A stretch of 64,000 nt of DNA from positions 163,014,542 through 163,078,541 of the forward strand of contig NC_039367.1 of NCBI RefSeq assembly GCF_003573695.1, written 5' to 3'. Positions 1 through 11,129 of this stretch are shown here, in pieces. The DNA comes from Papaver somniferum. Taxonomy: Eukaryota > Streptophyta > Magnoliopsida > Ranunculales > Papaveraceae. The notes beneath the pieces are model-generated. The model ran no database searches. It saw nothing but the letters and a program-made list of their open reading frames with translations, and was not told where the DNA came from. How positions within the stretch are numbered: position 1 is the first letter of the stretch; each line of letters begins with the position of its first letter. A program made the position numbers and the translations under genes.

Positions 1-433
1 ATTGTAACTTTTAAGTCTTTTTAAGAGGATATTAAATGATTAATGGCACATAAAAGGCTTTCAGGCCGGACATCGTAATTAATTGCAAAGCCCGAGACGG
101 CCCAATAAATTAATCCAGGCCAGGCCGGATGGTCCATGACAGGCCATAACAGACTTACACTATTTCGGGTACAGGCGGGCTCGGACGGGTACAAAGTAGA
201 CCGAGTATTTTCGGGTATTATTTACACCCCTAATTTTAATGCTTTCTCAACAAAAAAGAATATCTAGGAACCCGAAAAGAAATTAGGGGTAGTTTGCCTC
301 TTGTGTCAAAACAGTACCTTTGGAAATTAATTGTAAGAGGCTTGTACAATTATTGGAATTTAAATGTAATTCCGTACCACAACACAAAAAATGCACATTT
401 CATTTTGTTCATCATGATTTGGATTATAAATGT
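1..433. other. Intergenic, no gene seen
   Basis: No coding region, tRNA or clear repeat boundary is supported here. The stretch has several short GC-rich patches built on 'ggcc' and 'cgggt' words (about 60-230) in an AT-rich background. It could be the edge of an older repeat, but no partner copy lies in the window. Confidence 0.5.
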
Positions 434-825
434 TGTTGGAATATTGTGTCAGTGAGCACGCACTCGTGCAATGAACCAACCGTGAAAAGAAGATAACCCG
501 GGAAGGTGTGCATGAAAAGAAGATAATTAAAGATTCCAAGATATATAGAATATTGCATGTAATATTTAGTTTCCTAATAAGCATATTCTAATATTAATTA
601 GTAAATATTTTCACCCTCTCAATTTTATAAATAGAGTGTAATTGTAATTGTAATTGTAATCTCATCAGAGAAAGTTCTGATGATCAATCTAATTCACTTT
701 TATGGGTTTCTCCATGGACGTAGACGTTAGTGTCGAATCACGTTAATCGATTTCTCTTCTTTTATTTGTGTTTGAATCATTTTGTTTAATCCATGATTTG
801 TATCAATGATACCCATAATTTATTA
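434..825 (+). repeat. 5' LTR of a short copia-type element
   Basis: This block starts TGTTGGAATATTGTG and is repeated at 2213-2600 in the same orientation with the same order of words, including a TATAAATA-like box followed by runs of 'gtaattgtaatt'. It ends just before a primer-binding site complementary to initiator Met-tRNA (TGGTATCAGAGC, 826-837). That placement marks it as a 5' LTR. The two LTRs differ by many substitutions, so the insertion is not recent. Confidence 0.8.
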
Positions 826-837
826 TGGTATCAGAGC
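826..837 (+). other. tRNA-Met primer-binding site
   Basis: TGGTATCAGAGC directly follows the LTR at 434-825. This is the usual minus-strand primer site of plant Ty1/copia elements, complementary to the 3' end of initiator Met-tRNA. Confidence 0.85.
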
Positions 838-2212
838 ATGCTATTTGCGACGAGTCATTGACCGCACCTTAACTCCGCGTCACCCCATTTATTGTCCACG
901 TGTTAGACCCAATGAGCCTACACGTGGGGGGCGTGTTGAGATTATTAGTCCCACGTCGTCTGGGCAATCTAAGATCTTGCAGTTTATAATCCTTCGGGCC
1001 TCTCCACTCATTGCCAATTGGTTTTGAGTTGGATGCCCGTATTCTAATATGGTATGACAGCGGTGAGATCCGCTCAATTCGCTTTCACAATACATATTTC
1101 CATGACCAAGTATTTCATGTTTGTTTCACTTAGTTGATTTGGATGAGTCATTCCCAAATCATCAATTGTTTCCACTGCTTATATTTTATAACAGTCATTT
1201 AATGGCTTAAATCAAATAATCATTTAAATCGAATATATATATCTTTTATCATCAGAGTTATATTACCCTGTTATATTTTTTACTCCTCCGAAACAAAATG
1301 GTTTGTTTTACATTTGGTTTGTGTATTATGGATTCTATTCTAATTACTTGTTTTTTGGTGTCAAATAACTTAGTTCTTGTGCCAACAAATATCTCTGTAT
1401 CTTATCATCATCAAAAGATGTCTTTGATTCTATCGACAACTAATGGTTGCAATAAATTGTTCTTGTTGTTCTTTTCGTGCCATGGTCTTTTGGCAATTTC
1501 CATTTTGATCAATCAAATTGGTTCTATTTGTTTAAAATTGATTGATGTATGCTAAAGATTCTGTCTTTGATATCATTATTTATTGTTCATTGTATCTTCG
1601 TCAGTCGTCACTAAAGATGTATTATATCAATTCAGTCATTTAATCTCCTAACAATAATATTCAATTCAAAATATTTTTCAGAAAGACATTTACTTTAAAT
1701 TATATTACTCATTTTGGATATCAAGTATCCTTTATTATCAATTCAATTCTGAAAGTTTCACTATATTTTCAAATATCTCGTTATCTCCTTACATTTATAA
1801 GGACGAACATATTCTATTTGTTTGGGTAATCTTTAAAATATCCATACCCCATCTTGATTTTTATATCATTATGATCTGGGTATTCCCCATAAATTATCTC
1901 ACTATCAAATCCAGAACAATCTCTTAATTTTTCTGATAATTTTAAAATATTTCTATATTTGTGAAAATGAATTCAAAATATCTTCCATCTTTATCCCAGA
2001 TACTATCTAGGGAAATCATAATTCTGCCACTTTTGGTCACCAAAGATGAATTTTACCATTTTTGGCAGTACTTGTTACCCGAAATATCTCAATGCTCCAT
2101 TTATTTTATTGAAGGAAATTCGATAATCAAATTTCAAGTTACAAGATTATTTTCCAAGAAAAGGTTCAAGTTGAACACTTCAAAAATTCTCCGTGTCCAA
2201 CTTGAGGGATGG
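838..2212 (+). mobile_element. Internal region of a short, non-coding copia-type element
   Basis: Only about 1.4 kb separate the two LTRs, and none of it reads as gag or pol. The longest open stretch (1961-2410) runs into the 3' LTR and has no recognisable domain. The interior ends with a purine-rich tract (CTTGAGGGATGG) immediately before the 3' LTR, as expected for the plus-strand primer. The element is either an internally deleted copia element or a non-autonomous derivative that depended on proteins from another copy. Confidence 0.65.
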
Positions 2213-2600
2213 TGTTGGAATATTGTGTCCGTATGCACTAGTGCAATGAACCGAAGTGATCGTGAAAAGAAGATTATCCGTGGAGGTGTACATGAAAAGA
2301 AGATAATTAAAGATCGCAAGATATATAAAATATTGCATGTAATTTTTAGTTTCCTAAATAAGCATATTCTAATATTAATTAGTAATATATTTTCACCCTC
2401 TCAACTCTAAAAATAAAGTGTAATTATAATTGTAATCTCATCTTAGAAAGTTCTGATAATCAATTTAATTCACCCTTATGGGTTTTTTCGTGGACGTAGG
2501 CGTTAGTACCGAACCACGTTCACCGATTTCTCATATTTATTTGTGTTTGATTCATTTTCTTTTATCGATGATCTGTCTCACTGATACCCATAATTTATTA
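2213..2600 (+). repeat. 3' LTR of the short copia-type element
   Basis: Direct repeat of 434-825. It begins TGTTGGAATATTGTG after the purine tract and its last shared word is 'cataatttatta'. I could not find an unambiguous target-site duplication around the pair. Confidence 0.8.
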
Positions 2601-3370
2601 ATTGTCACATGTTAAAATTTGTTAAAATCCAGAAAATAATATGTTAGAAAATTTGGTAAAATTAGAGGGTTAAAAAACACAAACAAAATTGGTATACTTT
2701 TTACTTCAAGGATCTTTTGTTTTGTTTGGACAATTATTTAACATTCCCAAACAATTGGTGAGTATAACAAGTCAATATATTATACCTTCAAAATCCAATG
2801 AATCCTTAACACTGTAATCGAATCCGAAGATTATATTTCTTTGATCCGACCAAAAACATATTAATTGAGATTTTTATGATGCTATTAGAAAGGAACAAAG
2901 TCACAAGTTTTTGATTTGTTTTCAAGAAAACCAATCACAACTATTTATAGGGGTTCATGTCCGTTGGAGATGCATCATTTGGTTGGAATGGAACTTTTTT
3001 CCGACTGATACCAAGTTGATTTAAGGACCCCTGAAACAAACTTCTATTACGTAACGAATAAAAATGCCCTAAATACGTCTCAATTATGTAACCAATAAAA
3101 ATACGTCCATGTCATGTAACCAATAGGCCACCGTAAAATTTACGAGTCAATTATTTCATTCGCATCCTTACTGGCATCTTGAAAGGTCCTGCCATTTCTT
3201 TTTCCAAAGACACCAAGAGATCACAAAGGGAAGACAAAAGTTTAATAAAGTTTCTCTTGACAGATTAGCTTTAAGAGGCCAAGTGCTAACAAGAGTTGAG
3301 AAGCCAGGAGAGGTACGCATTTCATAGACAACTCCTTGAGAAAGAAACTCCACACATCCCATGCCACCTT
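2601..3370. other. 5' flank of neprosin copy 1, no gene seen
   Basis: No coding region is supported. From about 3235 the sequence resembles 50600-50730 upstream of neprosin copy 2, for example the words 'caagtgctaacaagagttgag' against 'aagagctaacatgagttaag'. This marks the left part of the duplicated unit. Confidence 0.55.
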
Positions 3371-3374
3371 ACAG

Positions 3375-3860
3375 TGAGGTGATAATAAGGGCCGAGGATT
3401 CAATTGGTGGATCCAAAGCCCAACATCCAATACCACCTGACATACAAAATTTTTGCCTTTTCCATCCGATGCAATCTCACTAATTATCAAAATACCAAGT
3501 GAGACTGACAAGTGACAAGTGACAACTAATAAAGATTATTATCCCAAACTGGAGTGTATTAATTCACAATTTATGCACATTAAGATGTAGCTATCTGGAC
3601 ACTCTTAAATCAAGACACTAATTTTAGACATGTAATTAAACTGGAACTGGAAGGAGATGATAATAAGGGTTGTGGATTGTGGACCCAGAGCCTAAGTTGC
3701 CTTGCATCAAATGCCACCCAAAAAAGCCAAATTCTTGCATTCTCTGTCCGGTCCAATCTTACTCATTAAAGACCATATGAGACTATTATCTTGAGATGAT
3801 AGAGTCCATTAAATCAAATTTAATGCATACTATTAGTAAATGTAGAAATCCGCATTAAAT
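3375..3860 (+). repeat. Imperfect ~260-bp repeats upstream of neprosin copy 1
   Basis: Two units start with 'ggtgataataaggg' or a close variant (near 3377 and 3655). They run through 'ggtggatccaaagcc' and 'gaccatatgagac' to 'aatttaatgcac'. Related units occur at 57106, 57827, 58069 and 58339 upstream of copy 2, so the array is part of the duplicated gene neighbourhood. Confidence 0.65.
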
Positions 3861-4300
3861 TAAGAGATTACTCAAAAATTACAACCCAAAAACTATCCTA
3901 ATAAAGTCTATTAATTCAAATTTAATGCACATTAGTAAATATAGCAATCTGTGCACCATTAAATTAAGAGATTACTCAGGAAATACAGCACAAAAACTAT
4001 CATAATAGAGCCTATAAATTCAAATTTAATGCACATCGGTAAATGTAAAAAATCGATGCACCATTAAATTGAAAGATTACTCAAGAAATACAACCCGAAA
4101 ACTATCCTAATAGAGTTTATTAATTCAAATTTAATGCACATTAGTAAGTATAACAATGCATCATTAAATTTAGAGATTACTCAAGAAATACAACCCAAAA
4201 ACTATCATAATAGAGTCTATAAATTCAAATTTAATGCACTGTGCACCATTAAATTAAGAGATTACTCTAGAAATACAACCCAAAATCTATATAAATCAAA
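3855..4300 (+). repeat. ~100-bp tandem repeat just upstream of exon 1
   Basis: The phrase 'attaagagattactc' or a near match recurs near 3859, 3963, 4068, 4168 and 4253, a period of about 85-105 bp. Each unit also holds 'tacaacccaaaaactat' and 'attcaaatttaatgcac'. The array ends about 40 bp before the neprosin ATG, so it overlaps the likely promoter. Confidence 0.75.
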
Positions 4301-4337
4301 CAAAAAAATATTTTACTCATATACCAGATTTAACATA

Positions 4338-4507
4338 ATGAAGTTTTTACAGATTATTTATATCGTGTATTTTATCCTAGTTGATTTTACTCTTATTTCA
4401 GCAACATACCAGCAAATGGAAAACGAATTATGTCAAAAGTAGAAGATGATATAGAAAATGAAAAACAACTAAGAGTTTTGAACAAAAAGCCAGTTAAAAC
4501 ATTTGTG
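4338..4507 (+). CDS. Neprosin copy 1, exon 1 (signal peptide and propeptide start)
   Basis: The ATG at 4338 opens a hydrophobic stretch (MKFLQIIYIVYFILV) typical of a signal peptide, ending near ISA. That frame hits a stop at 4440-4442. The propeptide part (SKVEDD to LNKKPVKTFV) is open in another frame up to the donor GTG|gtaag at 4507. Copy 2 has the same 170-bp length and the same frame offset. Either an ancestral frameshift was copied by the duplication or the true first exon is not this one. Confidence 0.6.
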
Positions 4508-4657
4508 GTAAGAAATTTGTTCTCTCGTTCATATTCAACTATTTACACATTTTAATTTTAGATTGGAATATTATATTGTACGTAGATGAGTCTTCCAATT
4601 TATTCATGTCAAAAGTATCTTTTTAGTGTATTCTTTTTTCTTTGTATTCAATTTTAG

Positions 4658-4744
4658 ACTAAGATTGGTGACATAATAGATTGCGTAGACATTTATAAAC
4701 AACCGGCATTTGATAATCCATTGCTCAAAAAACACAAAATCCAG
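4658..4744 (+). CDS. Neprosin copy 1, exon 2
   Basis: 29 codons in phase 0, flanked by ttttag and gtaaga. It encodes the strongly conserved propeptide block [20 protein letters not shown] ending in HKIQ. It has the same length as exon 2 of copy 2 (58942-59028). Confidence 0.88.
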
Positions 4745-5140
4745 GTAAGAAAATACTATTGCATGTACAGGTGATTTCTTTTAATTTGTTTCTTTATAGA
4801 AATTAAACCTAAAATTGGGAAATGGTTTCCAAAATCAATTACATCAAGGAAAGATTAAATTAAAAATGACCATGCTAATTGTCGAAAAATATGGTGAAAT
4901 TGTAACATAAATGTAGGGGTGGACATTTGGGTTCGTATACGCGAATTTGAACAAGCCCATCCATTTTTTATGGGTGGGTATCTAATCCGGAGACTAACGG
5001 ATTGGATGCGGGTGCAGAATTAAATATCCTTCAGATATCCATATCCTCAGAGTTAATAGTTATTCTAGTCTTTAATAGGGGATGAGCTTCTTTACTAGTA
5101 TTCGATGGGTAAGCAAAATTTAGTAAAAGTTTTGTGAATG

Positions 5141-5308
5141 TTTTGGAGTAACAATTAGGTTAAAGCAAGAGATAGAGAAGAAGAAAAACTTGGTATTGAT
5201 AAAGAGGCATCAAACTATTACATACATATAACGTTCTCTTATATACAGGAAAGGGAAGACCTATTCATCTAATGGACCGCACATCCATGGGCCACAGGCC
5301 CTATAACA
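5141..5308 (-). repeat. Copia LTR (3' LTR, element on minus strand)
   Basis: 168-bp repeat running from TTTTGGAGTAACAATTAGG to CCTATAACA on the + strand, nearly identical to 17429-17596. It contains a short TATA-like word (tatatacagg) and 'catccatgggccacagg'. Confidence 0.88.
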
Positions 5309-5325
5309 CTCCCCCTTGTGTGGTT
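5309..5325 (-). other. Polypurine tract of the copia element
   Basis: On the minus strand this reads as a purine run (AAGGGGGAG) directly before the LTR start TGTTATAGG. This is the plus-strand priming site expected next to a 3' LTR and it fixes the element's orientation. Confidence 0.75.
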
Positions 5326-6456
5326 CAATAACAAAGCTTTATACATAGTGCTTCACATATAGTGCTTTAAATGTAGTTCTTCAAATGTCGTTCTCTCCTT
5401 GATGAGTTGTGCCAAAATCAATTGCCTTACTAAAACTTTGACAAAGAAAAACCCAGTGGGATAAAACCTTGGTACAAAACTTCACATGTAGTACTTCACA
5501 TGTTATCTGGTACTTTACACGTAGTTCATCACATGCAATACGATCTTCAAATATCGACGAGTCTAAGTTAATTGCCTCGTTAAAACTTCGCCAGGGAAAC
5601 CTAGAGGGACAAAACCTGAACTAAAGAAAAAGAATACAATATTAAGAAAACTTTGAACATAGTTGGACTAGAATATGTTGCCTCATTAAAACCTTGACAA
5701 GGAAAAACCAAGTGGGACAAAACCTTGGCGAAGGGGAAAGAGTACAACGTGACAGAAAGTCACTTTTATTCGTTGAACTTGATTAGTTGCTTCACAACTC
5801 CTAAGGTAGAAAATCCTCATGGGAAAGACAATAGCCTTAGATGGAAAATTACATTCCTCGTGTTTGTTGTTGTCTCATTAAAAACCTTGCCCAGTAACAA
5901 AACCATGTGGGAAAAAGAAACCCCAGTGAAGGAAAATAGTTCAACACACCATTAGATGCTCCCCCTGATGTCAAACAAATTTCATTAGTCTAATGCAGTC
6001 AAAAGGAGTTTATCACACTTAACTTTGGTGACTTGAATGTTTATAGGACCATGTTGTTGATTCTGGAAGTTACGTTGCTTAACGGACTATCGTGTTTCAT
6101 TACTTTGATTCATATATTTTCAATAATATCAACGCGATCTTTATGTCTTCAACGTTCAACATACTTGATGTCTTTAGTGTTATCTCGCTAAAAACCTTGT
6201 CGAGTAACAAAACCCTTTGGGAAAAAATATTCTCGATCGAAGGGAAAATAGTACAACACAGCTTCAATTTCGAAGTAAAATATGTCGACATCATATCTTT
6301 GGATCCTCCCCCTGATTACTTTTAGAGTTGTTCCAGACAGTTCCTTTAGTCACGTATTTTTCGAAACTGAATATCGGTAATGACTTAGAAAATAGTCTAC
6401 CATATCTCCCCCTTATTACTTTAGTTGGAGAAGAGATTATTGTTCCTTCATAATCA
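5326..6456 (-). repeat. 3' untranslated part of the copia element with a dispersed ~45-bp motif
   Basis: No coding sequence is seen. A motif of the form 'cattaaaaccttgacaagg' followed by 'aaaacc(a)agtggga' and 'aaaacc' recurs at about 5420, 5572, 5681, 5873 and 6181 with decreasing similarity. The spacing is irregular (about 110-310 bp), so it is not a simple tandem repeat. Confidence 0.6.
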
Positions 6457-6800
6457 CATTAGTACAAAAATGGCTTTTCATCACGGTAATTTACCGTGAC
6501 CAAAGGTCTATGGTCACGGTAATTCATTTTTTAAGAAACCGTGTCTAAAGGCTGCGAGGCCAAAAGTATGTCATTTGGTCACGGACAAATCGCGTGACTA
6601 TTTAATATATTTCACCGTGACAACTGCTTCTTTAGTCTCGTCATTTTATTTCACCCGTGACAAGTTTGTGTTTTGGACACGAAACATTTAGATTCACCGT
6701 GTCCAAATTTGCTCATTGGTCTCAGAATATATTTCCCTTCGTGACCAATCTGTGTAATGGTCACGGATCTGTAAAACTCACCGTGTCCAAATCAAGCATC
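6457..6800. repeat. CACTA left terminal and subterminal repeats
   Basis: The terminal inverted repeat is followed by dense variants of accgtgaccaaa, accgtgtccaaa and ggtcacgg at about 6493, 6513, 6538, 6577, 6613, 6653, 6697, 6739, 6759 and 6780. These are probable transposase-binding subterminal repeats. Confidence 0.8.
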
Positions 6801-7039
6801 TCCATGAAGTCGTGCATCGTTTTTATTATTAATATCGTTCCCAGAAAAATCTCCAAAGTGGTAACCAACACTAAATTGGATTTTTATTAATTATTAATCA
6901 AACAACATTATCCTTGACATGAATTTCCATAAGCATATATACAGATGATGATTACTGTTAACAAAGACTAAACAAGAAACGAAAGATGAAATCCCTATTT
7001 ACAATACTGATATTACTTGTAATGACTATTATCCAATGG

Positions 7040-7620
7040 GAATCTAATCACATAAGTGATAGTTGTGCACACACTCACTCCCAGCAGAATGCCTGACACT
7101 TCCATGTTAGTCTTACTGAGAGCATTTGTTGAAGTGATCACAGCTTCACAGGTGTGGTTTCTTTATCCAAAAAGACCTCAGTGAGATCATAGGAATAGAT
7201 TAATGAAATACTTTAAATGAATTAAGTTAGTGTGTTTAAGTCTCTGACATCCTATATGTGGCATCTCCATTAGAAGCTTGGTGTGCCTGGAATCGAATGG
7301 CATGCTGCCTCTGCATATCTTTACACTTTACCAGAAATTCCTGAAACGTACCAAATTTGTGTGGTTCACCATTTTATCATATTTCTAGATCAAACAATAC
7401 AACTAAAGTTCTTGGTCTGATATATCAACGATATAATGAAAGAAACAATTTGTATGTCGTAAGTTCAGTTTATAAAATTAATGATCAGAATATAACCTGA
7501 GCGAACTTCTTTTCACTGCGGATAACTGTTGTAGGTCTAAGTCAGATAGCCAACCGTTTACCACTTCTGCAGCTCCAATCACCAGAGGAAGTAGCAAAAT
7601 TGTTTTGACTCTAATTTGTT
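7040..7620 (-). other. Possible unidentified exons inside the CACTA element
   Basis: On the minus strand 'acgtttcag' (near 7345) precedes an open stretch reading EFLVKCKDMQRQHAIRFQ and continuing to a stop near 7245. An upstream stretch near 7500-7550 reads RPTTVIRSEKKFAQ before a gt. This has the look of exons from a captured gene, but I do not recognise the protein. Confidence 0.3.
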
Positions 7621-7879
7621 TAAGCTAAATCTACCCAACACACCATACTTGAGTAACCAAGTTGACTGTTTTCTTCATTCTCTGGTCACATGTAGGTGGA
7701 TATAATCAATTCAACCAAAGGGAACTACAGCCGTCAAGAAGAAGTTGATCCATACAATATGTATTATGAAGGTATTTTGATGCAATATATTCAACAAAGA
7801 CCACCAGGAGAGACACAAGTCAAAAGCTCTTTCGAATTACTGAAATAGCTTTACAGAAGCATTCAGAAAACTTGTTTAC

Positions 7880-8361
7880 CTTTATCGGAGGGTACTTCGA
7901 GAAGGGAGCATGATTATGGGCCAACTCTGTAATTTGTGTACACAAAGAAACTTCACAAGAGTAGATAATGATTCTTATAGGCATATAAGACAAGGGTTCT
8001 CTGTATCGGTAGTTTTCATGCAAAGTAAAAACTGCTATACGGTACAGTAAGAAATAAGAAATACGCACTTACTTGAAATCGTATCAACATCCCGGCTCCA
8101 AAACATTTGAGCCATCCCTGTAAAATATGGGAATGTTTCCAATTTCAAATTGTGTACAACAATGAAAAAGAAAAAAAAAACAAAAAAAATGGAAGAAATA
8201 GTAGGTTTCACTGAGAAAAAACGTGTTTGAAGAGGAAAAAAAACTGACCAGCATGGAGTTACTATAAAAGTATTACTTGAGCGTTGCCTGTCACCCTTGT
8301 AAAATATACAAGTTGAAACACCGAAATCCCCAATCTTCACTATTCCGTCGCTATCAAGCAG
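7880..8361 (-). pseudogene. Fragment of a STE20/BLUS1-like protein kinase gene captured by CACTA
   Basis: Three exons read on the minus strand with splice signals: 8361-8248, 8117-8073 and 7926-7880. The first encodes the magnesium-binding DFG motif in the context KIGDFGVSTC, then GDRQRS and the activation-loop end TPCW. The second aligns with the start of the APE segment (MAPEV in the family) but reads MAQMFW, so the key Pro-Glu is lost. The third encodes ELAHNHAPFSKYPPIK, close to the ELAHGHAPFSKYPP of plant STE20-type kinases of the BLUS1/OSR1 group. Introns are retained, so the capture was at DNA level. The kinase N-lobe and the end of the C-lobe are absent, so no working kinase is possible. 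Identification rests on recalled family motifs. Confidence 0.8.
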
Positions 8362-9256
8362 TGGGTTAAAAAATAGCTAGAAAAACGAAAAATACACAAT
8401 GAAGGATGGTAACAAAAGTATAAGCTAGTTCTAACAAGACAGTTTCATACCTGATCGTTGGATGTCATTTCCTAGTGTTGTTGAAACAATTTAACAACTA
8501 TCAACTCGTTTTTCATATTGGTAAATGGAAGGGGTTCACAATTTGTATCTCCCTTGTATGATAACTTAGGACATTGCTGAGCATCAAAAGTAAGTTTATT
8601 TGCTTAAATTTCCTGCAGTTGTGGGTCCTACATTCTATGTTTTCAGGAGAAGTATCCGTACTAAAATCAATTTTAATATAACGATCATCTATTTTATCTC
8701 TAGGCCGTAGGCTTACTTCGGAGACATGGAGCTTTTCTTGGAAAGCTTTAGATGTCGGTATAATGAGCCAATGTTTTTGTGAATTGTGTATTTCCTGTTG
8801 CCAGGCCTCGCACAAAACACAAACCCTGCGGTCAACAAGTAAGATGCTTAAGAAACTTAAAGCATTATTCTAAACTTTCATCAACACTGACTGTCTCATT
8901 ATTAGAACTGATGAAATATCTGTAGAGATTTAACATAAGGATACCCTTTCTAAGTCCTCCACTATCACCTGAAGTCTGATTCACATGAGTGTGAACAACT
9001 TCATTTCGACCACACCCACAATGACCGTTAACCCAGTAGTTTTTAGTAAAGGATATATCTAGTGTGAATTCAAATGATTGATACAAGGGCGCCAGTTTTA
9101 TATCTTCTCTAGCTGAACTAGATATCGAACGCAGATTATAGTTGCAAAAAAAGGAAAAAAACTAAGAAATTTGTGAATGTCAAACTATAACTAGGATTAT
9201 TTTTGAGTATGGACTTGGAAATCTAGGACTTAGAGTGATTTTTGAGTTTGTATTAC
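8362..9256 (-). other. CACTA interior, minus-strand open stretches of unknown origin
   Basis: Open stretches at 8513-8815 and 8865-9086 on the minus strand (100 and 73 codons) lie between the two recognisable captured fragments and on the same strand. I find no family for them. The second contains a GHCGCGRNE segment and an SGDSGG segment. The SGDSGG resembles a trypsin-type serine motif but has no supporting context. Treat as possible further captured sequence. Confidence 0.3.
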
Positions 9257-9470
9257 CGGTGGTGAGTATGGAAGATTTAATGGCAGAAGGAGACCAAGCT
9301 GGATGGAATGACTTGACGTAAGCAGCAACACCAGCGACGTGAGGGCATGACATGGATGCACCTTACATGATGTTGAACTTGGAATGCTTGGTATCACCTT
9401 CTATACCACTTATTGACCTAAGTGGAGTAAATGCTACCAAAATGTCAATGACTGGTGCCGTGATATCGGG
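9257..9470 (-). pseudogene. Exon of a subtilisin-like serine protease gene captured by CACTA
   Basis: A 214-bp exon-like block on the minus strand starts after 'ttgaacag' and ends at a 'gtaata' donor. It begins PDITAP and ends with the catalytic-serine block [19 protein letters not shown] and WSPSAIKSS, both hallmarks of plant subtilases of the cucumisin/SBT4 type. The frame is continuous except for one stop (TAA) in place of the Ser codon just before GASMSCPH. The active-site Ser remains. In the family this exon is followed by the C-terminal fibronectin-like domain; I do not see that downstream. A gene fragment, not a working protease. Confidence 0.88.
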
Positions 9471-11100
9471 CTGTTCAATAACATTAACAGAAGGAAATCA
9501 GTATGACGGAATGCAACTTTTAGCAACTATAAACATTTGTCAGAAGTTTCATAAAACCGATTTGAATTTTTACAAGCGCTTTTCTAGTGCAAAAATGTTA
9601 AACTTAAACCTAAGGAAGGAGACTAATACCATTTTAGTGATATAACATTCTTACTTTGAGTAGATGACATGAACCAGAATTAGGCCCTCGCGACGAAAAG
9701 GATGCCACAAATGGAGCTTTGACCTTCATTCTTGGGTACGCGAACTATTTGGAAAAGTTTCCAGAACCATATCTAATAAGAATTCACATAAAAATCCCTA
9801 AATTAAAATGTAAAATCACCATAAATTGATTAAGAACTTGAGTTTACGCCTCTCCTTCTCAAATCCTAGAAAGATAATTCGAAGGAATTGTGAAGAATAA
9901 GTCAGACCTAAACGAAAATGCGTAACAAGTTATTTGAATTGGCACAAACACCATCTACATATAACACATTTAGTATTCCTTTTGTACAGATGATAATAAT
10001 CAATTCATAGAAATGGATTTTGCGTCTATCATGATACTAAACTAATTGAACGCCAATTTTAAGTTTAACAATAGAGTGAATATGTACCAACACCACCATC
10101 AATGATCAGTAGACCATCATTGTCCTAACAAACACGCAAAATTCACTATCATCTTCACATATCACCTATCTGAACCAGATCAAAACTAATATTCATTAAG
10201 CTGGAACCATGATGGCCAAATGGTAGATAAATTCTCCTAAATTAAGCAAAAACATATTCATTACATTCAAACAAAATAATGACAATTGTAAATCTAGAAC
10301 ATAAAAAGAATGGATTTTTGTTCTTAACTGTTTATCCATCATGGTGATAACGACAACCGAATATCTCATTACAGCAAGGGCGAAGGGCCTCGAAATTCAC
10401 ATCAACATTCTGACATAACTATACTAAAAGTACACATATCAATCCCTGATAATTTTGAGTACAACCAAATCGATAATTGGGTGAAATAGAAATTGGGGTT
10501 CTCTTCAACAATTGAAGATAAAACTAACTTACCTTTCACTTAAAAAAGCATGGATCTCATGTACTCTAGCAATGCTTATTTTAGGGTACCTATTTTCAAA
10601 TTCAAACACAATTGAAATTGGAAAAAAATAATGTTCCATGATTTCAAATAAAAAAACCCTAATATACAAAAAGGAATTCAGTAATTTAACATTTGAGCAA
10701 ATTATTGCATTCATTAAGCAAAAGCGAGCCAAAAATTAACGCCTTCAGACTCTTACCAGAAAAAATCCAAGCTTAATGAACATCAGTTTCACCATCAAAT
10801 AGAAAAATGCGTTGATTACTGCGTCAACCTCTATTTTAACAATAAAACTTCATGTACTATCTGATCTAGGGAGACAAAACATTGACCGACTGATTCAAAA
10901 CTTCCGATTGATTACCTTAGGAACATGAAATCAGATCGAACAGTCAAGATACAGTAAGGTTTTTTTTGGGAATGGATGACAGAGAGACGAGGAAGCAAAG
11001 AGGAACGATTACCCTAAAATGTAAGAAGGTGAGCAGAGGTGTAGGAGATCGTGGAAGACGGGAGTGTAGAAGTTCAGTTAAGAACCAAAGAAGTTCTAAC
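9471..11100. other. CACTA interior, no recognisable gene
   Basis: AT-rich sequence with no ORF I can assign. It may hold introns or upstream parts of the captured subtilase on the minus strand, but no Asp or His catalytic block was found. Confidence 0.45.
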
Positions 11101-11129
11101 TTTTGATCGTGTGTAACATTTTGGACTGA

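Noticed and set aside
1298..1555. 85-codon ORF in the first element
   Set aside because: AT-rich, no domain, lies between the two LTRs in a region with no other coding signal.
4134..4442. 102-codon ORF starting upstream of the neprosin ATG
   Set aside because: The first 68 codons are the ~100-bp tandem repeat read through. The hydrophobic signal-like start at 4338 fits the alignment with copy 2.
8865..9086. SGDSGG as a trypsin-like active site
   Set aside because: The motif stands alone; no His or Asp block, no typical spacing, and the stretch is short.
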